A stretch of DNA of 64,000 bases from NCBI RefSeq assembly GCF_016097555.1, contig NC_054706.1, positions 46,117,352 to 46,181,351 on the forward strand. Reading direction: 5' to 3'. Made by a program: the position numbers and the translations under genes. The notes below the pieces were generated by a model, which searched no databases, was not told where the DNA came from, and saw only the letters and a program-made list of their open reading frames with translations. The number at the start of each line of letters is the position of its first letter. Within the stretch, counting starts at the first letter, position 1. This document shows positions 45,468 through 57,400 of the stretch, one piece after another. This DNA is from Gigantopelta aegis. Lineage: Eukaryota > Mollusca > Gastropoda > Neomphalida > Peltospiridae.

Positions 45468-47511
45468 CTAAAAAACAAAGAAAACAACTAATTATTTGGT
45501 AATTAAGTTCAGTGGAATAAAAACAAAAATAATAAAGTCATAGACCTATATGTATGTATATGTACGGACGATCTACTATAATTAAAAAACTTTTTCTTTA
45601 AATATAAATTATAATGCAGTTTTTAAAATAAGCAAAATCAAGGCGTGCTGAAGATAATGATCATAAAAGGGTGCTAGATGAGCAATCACCTGGTGTTGTG
45701 TTCTCGCTAGTCCATAATAGGGGAATGTTCTGCCAATAAAAAAAAATTCTTTTGTGAAAAATGCAGATAGAAAATACATACATGTAACTTGCCTTCAATT
45801 TACCATGGTGCCATAATTTCTGTTATTAAACTGAAGGCAACAAATGTGTGCTCCCCCTCCCCCTTCTGATACCATAAATAACAAACAAGACACATGCCAA
45901 CACTTTGCATCAAACACTTTCAAGTATGCTCAAAACAATTATTTCATATATTAATCACCAATATACACACTATAGAAAGAAACATGACAGCACCCTAGAC
46001 CATAGGATTGCAAAGTTCATGGGAAACACTTTTTCGGTTCCATGCCTCATAATCATGGAAACCCATCAAAAACTGTTTTTAACAAATAATTAAAAAATTT
46101 CTTTCAAGTCTTACTCGATATAATAATCATGGGAAAGAAAAGTTCGGTTCCGTGATTTTACTGGTTAAATCGGACAACTGTTTAAATGAGCTACATCTGT
46201 ATATAGTGACTTAACATTACATATCGCACTTGCAGCCCAGTCAGTGGTTTAGCCTTCCACGAGTTTCCCCCCAACACTTGAGCTACCCTGCAAGGATTTA
46301 TCCAGAATATTTTACTATGGTCCACATAACTGATGGGATTTTAAAAAATTGCGCAGGTAATTCATACGTGGGATGTATTTAGTCTACTGAATAATGCAGT
46401 ACACCAAGTGAGTTAAATTAATTAATTAGAACCTGTAGATATAATTAAATGTATATATGTTGAGATTTTTTTTTTTCTTTTTTTTTTTTTTTACATAAAA
46501 GTGGAAATTTTCAGTGCCACTTTCTTTTGAGAAGGGTGACTTTGGGTGGTAACAGGTCATTCCGCCTTTATTACTAGTTCACCCGAGTCGTTTTGAGCAG
46601 GGTCGATTCGTACCTCTAACAGAGTCGACCTAATTTTTATTTTGTTAATAAAGTACATTTATTCATTGATTTGTCCTATACCCATTTATTTTTAGATGTC
46701 ACACATTGCGTGTTTATATTTACAGATAAAAAAAATATTATAGTTTTGTTTTATTTCCAATATCATTTACTCAAGCCATATACATGAAATACATACAGGC
46801 CTTAGATAATATACAGACAATGTATTCACATTAATAATTAATTTATGAACAGTCACATTGCATACTACTGATGTGCTGTGGTTTCTTATTAAATATACTA
46901 CATACCCAGCTGAGGTTCAAACGCCGAGTTCAGTATGTTGATTTTGCCTAGCTTCAGCTGACATAAAGTAAACAGTTGATAAGGCATTAATATGTAAATA
47001 CAGAAAATTACCTAATATTTGGTAATGAATAATGAATAAACAGAAGAAAAACAAATACTTCAAAACTATCATAAATATATATATTTTGGGGGCGAAACGA
47101 CTCGGTACGAATGACATTTTGGGTGAACCAACCCTGGGTGAATAGGACTATGGGCAAAACAATGCAGAGTTCGAAATAGTTTTAGGGTGAAACGACCCAG
47201 ATTCACTTAGGGTCCTATCTTAGGAAGTACTGATTCTGAATGCCTAGATAAATCCTAGCCCGAGTACTCTGACTGTAAGAGAGCTAGACGGACATTTGGA
47301 CATAAATACGCTCTCATTAGTCAGAGACAAAGCTATGTATTGTTTTGGCAATTCCCGACAACCAAAAAGTTGGCAAAGATTTCCGCTCTAATATCACAAC
47401 AATCCTATGTTTGACGTTAATTACTTTTACATCGATCATTTTCGAGTTAATTGATTAAAAAAAATCCACATATTAATCACTAATACACACACTACAGAAA
47501 GAAACCCGACA
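45468..47511. other. Intergenic space between divergent MELK and RS-rich gene
   Basis: No coding signal. It contains an ~50-bp direct repeat (about 45945-45997 and 47467-47517, CACTA(T/C)AGAAAGAAAC) and inverted segments built on CACCCGAGTCGTTTTGAGC (46580) and CGAAACGACTCGG (47093) with several GGGTGAA motifs between, perhaps an unrecognised element (about 46546-47210). Any promoters of the two genes should lie here or to 48472. Confidence 0.4.
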
Positions 47512-47732
47512 GCACCCACATTCAACTAAGCTTCGGCAAACTCCGGACAGCAGAATTCTAAGTTCGCCGACCTATATCGTGACGTTGTGTCACATGATCG
47601 CCCCACTCAGCCATTCCGTCTACTAGACGGAATCGCCCAATGGCCGATCACGTGATCTACATCACGAAATAGGTCACCGAGCTTTGTAATTCTTTCGACA
47701 GAGTGTCACGAAGCGTAGCTGAATGTGGGTGC
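47512..47732. repeat. Fold-back element with palindromic centre
   Basis: Arms of about 108 bp: GCACCCACATTCAACTAAGC at the left and CGTAGCTGAATGTGGGTGC at the right, meeting at the perfect palindrome ATTCCGTCTACTAGACGGAAT (about 47616-47636; 21 bp with one central base). Arm identity is about 75-80% by eye. Likely a MITE. Confidence 0.8.
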
Positions 47733-47917
47733 TAGATACTCGGGCTAGATAAATCCCTGTCCTGGGTTCAGTTCGAGTGCTCTGCAAAGAAATGCCTTCC
47801 ATTTGCTTTACAAACAAGCATAACTGATGCATTAACGTATTGAGTTAGTGAGTATAATGTACATAAATGCCTACAGTGGAATTATGACATAATGATAAAC
47901 ATAAAAGTGATAAGGGA

Positions 47918-48028
47918 AGGACTTTCCTTTGGCACTGTCACTAACCCTAACCCTAACCCTAACTGATAAGTATTTATAATGTTCTTTATTATAGCCTACG
48001 CTACGTGACAGTGCCAAAGGAAAGTCCT
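47918..48028. repeat. Hairpin with telomere-type repeats in the loop
   Basis: A 23-bp perfect inverted repeat (AGGACTTTCCTTTGGCACTG + TCA) at 47918-47940 and 48006-48028. Immediately inside the left arm lie nearly four CTAACC units (47941-47963), the metazoan telomere repeat. The rest of the loop is AT-rich. Confidence 0.88.
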
Positions 48029-48472
48029 ACCGTGATAAGCGGTAACACGTAATTCCAAGACATTACCTACTCTACTTTTCTAGTTCTTGAATCAACAAAT
48101 ATAGTTCTAGGAAATTAAAGAAACAAATATAATTTAGCAGGCACTCATAAGCATGCCTTTATGTGGAAGATATTACTAATGATGCGGCAACGCGTTCTTG
48201 CGTCTATAAAAAAGCAAAACCAAATGTAAGCAAATAAACAAGCACCTTGCTCTAACTTTCAAACTTGGCTCCTTAAATCTGATCAGCCAATCAGGAGAGT
48301 TGAAACATGTTTTTGCGATTTATTAATGATACATATCCATTTAATTAAATTTCTTTAGTTAGTTAAACAATTATTTGTTTAATTTTAAGCGTTAACTATA
48401 GTTATTTTTTTATTGGATTTTACAAGAATATACTTATTGTTTTTATTTATCGCGATACTGCAAATTTGCAAA
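48029..48472. promoter_or_regulatory. Candidate 5' region of the RS-rich gene
   Basis: The AT-rich 444 bp before the ATG at 48473 should hold the promoter and 5' UTR of the plus-strand gene. No TATA box or other element can be assigned with confidence. Confidence 0.3.
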
Positions 48473-48490
48473 ATGGCGTCGGAAGACGAT
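48473..48490 (+). CDS. RS-rich protein exon 1
   Basis: ATG to donor: MASEDD, then GTGAGT, phase 0. The very short exon is accepted because its acidic MASEDD joins smoothly to DEDLEALK in exon 2 and because ATG lies in an AAAATGG context. Confidence 0.7.
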
Positions 48491-51400
48491 GTGAGTTTCA
48501 AAAGAATTGTTTTTATTATATTTATTTGTAACTTAACAAGTAGTAGGTACTTTGTAACAAAATTGGCATTTTAAAGTAATAATTTAAAAAGATTTTCTTT
48601 ATCGAAATTGATCGATATAAAATAAATAAGTTATGTTTTGAGTTTATTCTCAGCCTTTTATTATTCTGACCTTAAATTGTGTGCCACATGCTGATGCTTT
48701 CTTTGCAGATTTCGGGTTTCATAGCTTGTTACTTTGATCATTTGATAGTTATAAGCATGTTGATTTTAGTGTAAACAACCACACCATTCACTTTTTTTTT
48801 GTATTTTTTTTTTTTACCTTTTATTTTCTGCAGTTGTTTGTACTTACCATAACGGTGACCAGTCATAACGTCCCCACGTCAGATCATCCCCGCATACGAA
48901 GGACCGTAACGTTCCGCATATAAAGGACCATTCGCAATTATTATTTTATCAAATATATCAATCGACTAAAGCTTGACGGCACAGCTAAATTTCCGAGATG
49001 CCAGGGCATTCTGCATTTTATATGCAACCAGGGTTTCCGCCAGGAAAAAAATGATGGGTGGGGGGTCAGACCAGCGGAGGGGGCAAAGTACCTGACCGCA
49101 CAATCCGAGCGGGGGGGGGGGGGGGGTGTCTGGGGGCAAAACAGCTAGATAATTAACATATTTAACATATTCTCTCTACCTAGCATTTTCTTAGAAAATG
49201 TTATGCTAAGAGCTAAAAATGACCATAAAAAACCCCACTGCTCTGCAGATTAATGGGTAGGATATCCCCCCCCCCCATGTCAAAATCATGGGGGGTATAA
49301 ATCCCCCATCCCCCCCCCCCCCTCCCCTCTGTATGAAACCCTGGCAACCATTTTCATTAAAAATGGCGAAAGAGTTGTCGGGTGTTGGGCATGGGAAAAA
49401 AAATGTTGGAAGAAAAATATTGATGTATAGGCCTAATGGCATTCAGGGATTGAATAGGGTTGAAATGACATTGAATTTGATTCCACTTCTCTCAGATAAT
49501 TATTGTTAAGTGTGACCAGGGACGTTTTGGTAGGAACCGGGTACGTTTTGGTAGGAACCAGGGACTCACACGGGGACGATATGACTTGTAACCACCATAA
49601 CACATGGCAGTTTGATTATTCCTGAATCGAGCATGCATGATACGACCACTAAATATTAGCATGACAGTCAAGTTATGTCTCCACACTCATTGTCCTATGT
49701 CAGCACAACAATAATGGAGTTTCAAATAGGGGTATCGGGTTTCTTCGCCTAGTGTTAATATAGGTTACTAACATACATGTATGTTTAATGTCTCTGACAT
49801 AAGATTTAAGAAAAAAATGCATATTTTACACACAGTAGTTGGCTACCATTTCGTCATCGACGATTGCTGAAGTATTACACAGTCATCTCTAGTGTTATTC
49901 TCAATTATAATAGAAGAACTCTAGAGGACACTCAAGTTATTCTAGGACTTGAACTTATCAACGGTATAGTCAGAGTACTCTTGAATGGCAGAGTACTCGG
50001 GCTATTAACAGTAATAACAATAAAGTCTGTTGCTGAGATAAAAATTCAGGGCTTCTAGTTAGAACTACAATATTTGTTAAAATCCACTAGCTATGGGATC
50101 AGTGATTTTCAAAATCCACTAGCCATGGTTTGTACCAAAAAATACTAGAAAGTATCCCCCCCCCCCCCCCCCCCCAATATGTGGCAAAGCGCTTTATAAA
50201 TTAATTATTAACATGCAATTTGTAATATGTTTATTTACAAGTGCAAATACCATTAACATATATATATACATATATATTATTTAGTGTACTATTAAAAAAT
50301 GCAAAACAGCGGATACATTTTATTTTAGTATCGCGTCACGAATCGCTCTGCAAGATTCAGAGATTGCGATACAATTCTAAAACATACTGCATAATTTACT
50401 GATCCATATTTATAACAGTATTAAATTTTGAAGGTCGTCCACGGGGCTAGCTCTGGGTGTGCAAAACATTTCGCCAAGTTATGTCCAAAAATGTAAAACT
50501 GTTATTTTTCAGCAAATATTAATTATTGTATGGATTTTTTTCCACCAAATTGAAATAAAATGTTCCTAAAATTTGCAATTGATGAATTTGGCGAGTAGCA
50601 GGGCTAGCCCTGGTCCTTAACAACCAAGAACATTTTAAATATATTTGGGAATAGATACCCCGTACTGCCAAAGTCCCATTTTCTAAGTTTTGCCCGGCAT
50701 CTTTTCTTTCTTGCTAAGTTCCTCCTACAATTAGGACCACCACTTACAGTTGTTATACAGCTATTCATGATAATGATTACCGATATGTTTATTTAGGGGC
50801 CGTGTAAAAATCCTATTCGTGAAGTGAAAACATATTGTCTACTGGGATATTTTATTAAAATTATATCTATCGTTCTTATATTTAAAATTAAAGTTTCAAA
50901 CTGCTTACATTTTATAGTATACTCTGAAATAAAAAGAAGTTTTATAATTGAATTCTGTTGACGGATTCCCATAATTAAAAATACCTCTGTGATTCTAGGG
51001 TGTAGGGGCTTACATATAAGTATGTTTAGACATGGCTTTTTTAATTAAGAAATTATTATCAAGATGTAAATGGTACTGATATTATGTCCCACATCGGATC
51101 CTTCCCACAAACATTGTTTGTACAGTGCAATGTGTTGGAAGTTTGAAATGACTCTTAATTAAAAAATTATCCTTTTAAATACTCACGGCAAAAAAAAAGA
51201 GTTGGTAATCATCTCCAAATGTGAAGTGGGGGTTGCAGTTGTTATGGGTCAATACAGTAGGGATGGGACGATTATTCGATGTTCATTTCGAGTTTTTTTG
51301 TTTTGTTTAAATGGTACATGTATAAGCATTTTAGCACATTGCTGGTAATCCCGATGACCCATAAAGTATTTCGGCCAATCACAATATTCAATTCCCTTAA

Positions 51401-54400
51401 ACCAGACATGTTTGCATTGGTAATGGGTGCCGTTATGATCCTGCATAGAACCCACAAATTTCTTGCCGGGACTGTAAAAATTGTAACATGCCAAAATAGG
51501 GACTGACCTCAGTGATTAATCTGTTGTGAGAATAAATATTTTAAGTATGTTTCGTCCCAGTTGTTAAAATTGAAAAAAAAAGTAAACTATAAAATGGTGC
51601 CCAATTTCCGTATATATATATATATATAGCAATATGCTCTCTTCGGGTGTCGTAGTAGAGATTGACCTGAACTTCAGAAGCCATACTGGATATACTGGTG
51701 TGCGAGCTAAAGACTGGTGGTACCACCAATCGTAAGGTCATGCAACCAGGCTGGACAGGTCGTGACTGGTCGCACTACTGATCGTGAGGTCATATGACAG
51801 GTGGCGCCACCAATCGTCAGGTGGCATGACCAGTTATACGACCAATCGTGCGACTACTTGACCCTCGATCATGCACGACTGGTGTTGCATACATGTGTGA
51901 CTGGTAGTACGACCATGTAAGACCTGTCTGTGACCTCTTACAATTTGGAATCACATGTCAGAAGTTTTGAACCTGACCATCGACCTTGCTGCGACTGATT
52001 TTGCTCTGGCGATCACCCGCGACCAGTTGTGCGCTCTTTCTACAATTTGCCCACAATTCCAACATTTTTCGGTCATAACCTGGTCGCAGGCCCGATGTGA
52101 CTGGGGCTTAATCAGTTTTCACGTTGATTAGCGACTGTCGCTAATCAAAATTTTAAAAACAAAATGTTCCCTGTACAGTTGGAAATTCAGAACACATTAT
52201 TTTCATTTTACCTGAGTTGACCAGACCCTCATTCAGTATTTACTACTAAATGCCAACTTCTACGGGTTGTCCTGGTAATTAATATAACTGCCAAAAACAA
52301 CGAACCAACATAATGGACCAATAAAATATTTTGTTATTTATTAGGCCTTCGTTTCAAAGTTTTGACTAAAGTACTGTCGGAAATAGAATAAAAATTATTT
52401 TCATGGATTATTTCTTACATATTAAAGAGACAAGTAAGTATTTTGTAAATATCTATTTAAATGATAGTCTACCTAATTTAGCATTTACTTGTTTTGGCTC
52501 TCATTGATGTACAAGGTGGTGTTTACTCTTGAAATTAAAAGAAAGATGTCAGTAAAACAGGTGATTTGTGCACTTTATTGGAACAGACTATAACACAGTT
52601 TGGTCAACGTGTCAATTTCATTGCTGTTTTCATATATGTGAGGGACCTTTCCCCCATCCCTCTACAAAACAAAATATTTGTAGACATGTATAAGTAACTT
52701 TTGAGCAAAACTGTTAAGCACCATTTTGAGTTTGTGATCTATTACTCCAGTATTAAAGGTGCTGTCTCAAAGTTGCATAATGACAGCTATTGCAAATCAT
52801 GTTTTTATTAAATTTTGCTTTAACCTTTAACTATATGCCCATAAATGATTATAGGAAATAATTTTATCTACTAGTAGAAAATACATTTTTATTGGAGAAT
52901 CTTTATCACAAACAGATGCTCACATATAACTTCTGATATAGCACATTTAAGTGGTTGCAAGATTGTGTAAATTTCTGATGTACTAATATTGAATTTATAT
53001 TCACTAAATATGCTGGTCATAATTAATAGTTTATGCTGCAATTCAAAATAATCAGTTAACTTGCAGTTTTAAATAAACAGTTTGTTTAAGGGTAAATGAA
53101 ATTGAATGTATCCACCAAAAATGTGTTATAGTCTGTTCCAATAAAGGTCACAAATCTCCTATTTACTGACATCTTTATTTTAATTTCAAGAGTAAACACC
53201 ACCTTGTACATCAATGACAGCCCAAGCAAGTGAATGCTAAATTAGGTAGAGTATCATTAAATAGATATTTACCAAATATTTACATGTCAGTTTAATATGA
53301 AAAAAATAATAGACGAAAATCATTTTTATTCTATTTCCGACACTACTTTTGTTTCTTTTTTTTCACACAAAACAAAACAACATGATGTTTTCAGACATAG
53401 ATTTTACATTTGTTAATTCACAAAATTAAATGGTTTATGAAGTCAAAAAAAAATAAAAAAAAAAAAAAATTCAGTTGCATGTGATGTTTGCTTTACGACT
53501 GGGGTACATCCCACCCCCAAATTAGTAAATTAAGCATACTGCAAAAGGATTAAATCTCAAGGCTCAATATGGAAATATCTTAAATGGCACCCCATAATTT
53601 AACTTAGGAGAACAATTAATTGTGCCCCTCGATTTTTTTGACAGCGAGATCTGATTATTATTCATAATGGGGTGTTTTATTAATACTGTGTTCAGGCAAC
53701 ACACCCAGGGCTTCTAGATTATGGTAGCCCCACTCCCATGGCTAGTGATATTCAATGTTGGGCTAGTAAATAACTACTATTACCATGCCCGACAGCTAGT
53801 GAAAAACAAAATTGTCAAATGTTTAAGTCTGTTTTGTAAATATGAATATCCTGACCCCACCCCAACCCGCAATGTTACTGTTTTTAAGCTCTATCTCCCT
53901 CTTTAGGTGACCTATCTGATTATTACTATTATTTAGTCAAATTGCATTAAATTAAAGTAAAGTAGGGCTAGTTAGTATTTAAGTAGGGCTAGTAAAAAAA
54001 TTAAATTACTGATCCCATGGCTAGTGGATTTTATAAAAATTCTAGATGCCCTGACACCACCATTTGTCATGCCGTTACTTGTTGTAGCAGCTTAATATAG
54101 TCTGGTTTAGGAAACAGTTCCTCATAAAAAAATTCTACTAATATGCTTTTTGAAATCTTTCTTTGATGATTACCCATAGGTTAACCTCTGTAGTATTTAA
54201 ATATCTCATTGTTTGAAGTAACTTGATATATGTAGTACTAACTGATAACAACTGCAAGTGGTATGGTGCCACTTGTATGACAGTAACTCTAGGCAGTGGT
54301 CAGGCATAGCGGCCATTGATTGAAAAACATTGTGGTCAACCTATTTTGATTTTTTATATGGTACATGTCAGTTGAGAGCATTCCCTAAAATTAGTAGTCA

Positions 54401-57400
54401 CATGACCTTCTTGACAGTGTTGTATTTTTTACAGAATATATTCTGACATATAAATTCTATTGAACTGCATGGAGTAATTAATGGCAGTGTGTAACCTTCA
54501 CACGAGTTATTCTTACATAAGCTGTGAAAGGATATACGGGTCTGATCAAACTTTTTATGTCACAGTTGGGAGTGTTTTCGATCATTATTTCATGCTTCAA
54601 TCTGTTGCCTTCATGTATAAGCCAAAGCCATCTTTTTCAGGAAAATAGTTCAAGATTTGAAAACTTGCCAATATATGTTAATTTTGTGACTGGAAATACT
54701 GGATAGCTTGACTTGTTTGAAAAACTGAAGTTTTTAAACAAAAGTGCACAAAGTTTGTGCATTAATCACTTAAATTGTAAATTAAATATTTAAACTAAAC
54801 ATCTTTGGAAAAAGAAATGAAAAAAAAAGAGCTATGGAGTGCTATAAATAACAGACAGCAAACATTTATATCAATATTCTTTCATAATTATATATTGCTT
54901 TTGTTTTTTAGGATGAGGATTTAGAAGCTCTGAAGTTGGCAGCTCTTGCATCAATGAAAAAGGTAAAGGCTGATGTATTGAAAATGTCTGATAATTTCGT
55001 CCCTAAACCTGGTTGCCACAAACTTCAGTCAAGATAATCTCATCTTAGACCATTTCCATATTTTTGTGTAATTCTATTCTTTTCATTACAATTTTGGGTC
55101 CTTTGTGTGATTTTCGAAGAGAAATAAAAACTATGCCACACTTTTTTTCATGAAAAGTACTCGGTACTGTTTTAACCGTTTTGTGACGAACAAAATGTGC
55201 CATTAATGCATAGTAATATAATAACCAGAGAGGAAAATAATTCAATTAATATTTATATCTGCATTAACGTATTTTTAAAATCTTTTAAACATGGCTTTAC
55301 TTGTAATAAACTGTCCTTTCATATTTAAGAAGTCCGAGGTTAAAAAGGTTTCCAGTGATGATGTCGAAGATCCAGAACTTGTTGCCCTCCGAGAAGCGGC
55401 TCTGTTGACGAAGAAGAAGAACGCCAATCAAAATAAATTGGTGAATAATCCTATAGTTAATATACTTTTCAACAATAAGTAATGCTCTTGATTAAATGGT
55501 ATAATTAACAAATATTTGTCTTTTGTTTTTTAAGAGATGGTTAGAAGCATTAACCTTTACACTGCTGGGTTAATTTTTGACAAAAACCACATTGAGTGGG
55601 TACAATTTTTTTTTTTTTTACTCACATATATTCACTTAAATGTTTTATAAATTATACATAAAATAAAGTTCATGTTTAAATTGGTAAGTATTTTTATGAT
55701 ACTTTGCATCAGTTAATGTTGATTAAAATTAGGCAAAAAATTGACTAAGTCATGTTAACTTACCAGCATTTATGGCCACCTTTCCAGTATTTATGTCCAT
55801 TATTCCCAAAATCTGTGGTTTTCTGATCCAAATTTAAAAAACCCCAAAATAAACTACAATTCATATCTCAATATTTGGTGATTTTCATTGTTGGTAAAAT
55901 GATAAATTTATTATCAAATTAGCTGTCACAATCAGCTATCTATTCTTCAAAATGACTGCGACGTTCCACCATTGTTGTCTAGATAGCGAAAATACTTGCT
56001 GAAAACCACTTTTTGAACTAAAAATTCCCAGGTATTTTCCATTGAAAAACAAAAAACTAAAGCTGCCATACTCTAAACTAAACTATTTCCTGTTCTGTTA
56101 TTATTTCCGGTGAGTGCCATGTACAAAACGGCGGGAAATATGAATCGGGGGGGAATGCACTGTATAGAGTGTACAGTATATCGACTGGTGTGACATCGGG
56201 CGAGATACCTCACCTGCAGTAATTGGAAGATTAATTTAATTATTATTTATCTATTGAAGTTATGTCCCTTTAGTGTTGGTTGCCTGTTTATTGCTTTAAT
56301 TATATATTTGTCATCATCTTTGTGACTACTTATTTCTGTAATACTATATCCATATTTAGCAGTTATTTCCAGTTGAGAATTTAACTGAGATTGATTTTTA
56401 CTTTCTGCACATGTATAGATTGAACATTTTGTTCAATATTATATCATAATTCACTGTGCAAGTTTCAAACATTTTACGCAATTCTAAACCAAAATAAAAT
56501 TTTAGCAAATGCTTTTTTGCATTTGCTAAAATTTTACTTTTGTTTATAGCTGTCACTAATTAGAAGTTTGAAAACACAATGTTTCATGGTATATATTTAT
56601 TTTACATTAGAAAATGCTTTAATTGTTTGGGTTGTTTTACATTTTGTCCTCTTTTTTTCTTTTCTTTTTTCTTTTCTATTTCAGGATGATAACAACCAAT
56701 GTCAAAATGCACCACCATCATTTCCTCCTCCATCTTACAGTGTCGCGGACCGGTATGGATTTCCTGTATACGAGCAGCCAGTATTTCCGTATTCCTGTCC
56801 CCCACCACCCCCAGGCTATCCTCCACGATTGCTGTATTCCCAGCCACATCCGCCCATGTTATCTGCCCACAATCCGGTCCATCCAAATATGTTGCCTCGT
56901 CAGAGCGTTCCCGTCCCAGTTTCTGTGGCATCGTTTCCCGGAGTTGTCTCCCATCATTCAGGATCACCGCTGCATCCGTTCCCCGTCACGACCCATCAGT
57001 CGGATGTCAACAGCCGGGGGGGCTCGCCTTTCATGCAGAATGCAGACCGAAAAGCCGGGAACAACCTGATTGTTATTACGCAGGCTGGGGAGGAGGAGAC
57101 GAAGAAGGAGACAGGAAAGACCGACGGTGTCCCGTGTGTTCCAGAGACAAAACCACAGCTGCAACGACCTCAGGACAAATGGCAGGGACAGTCAGATGGG
57201 AAGAGTTCCGCCACCAGTCCAGTCAAGCGACCTAAAAGTATGTGGTGCATAAAATGTTCGAAAGCCGTATTTTTATTATTTAATCATTTAGAATGGGGGG
57301 GGGGGGGGGGGGGGGACATAGCCCTGTGGTGAAGCATTTGCCTGCTGCATGATCTAGGATTGATCCATATCCATATCGGGGGTGGGGGGTGGGGTGGGGT

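Larger units (their letters stand above)
48491..54911. other. Intron 1 of the RS-rich gene, mobile-element rich
   Basis: A 6.4-kb intron holding the TIR pair at 48844/49607, MITEs at 49029, 50442 and 53706, a GACTGGT-rich repeat region and the long fold-back at 52371. No other exon seen. Confidence 0.6.

Noticed and set aside
47941-47963. True chromosome end
   Set aside because: Fewer than four telomere units, with genes and unique sequence on both sides; it is interstitial.
56602-56967. Minus-strand 121-codon frame
   Set aside because: Shadow of the plus-strand proline-rich exon 4, which has strong splice sites and correct phase.
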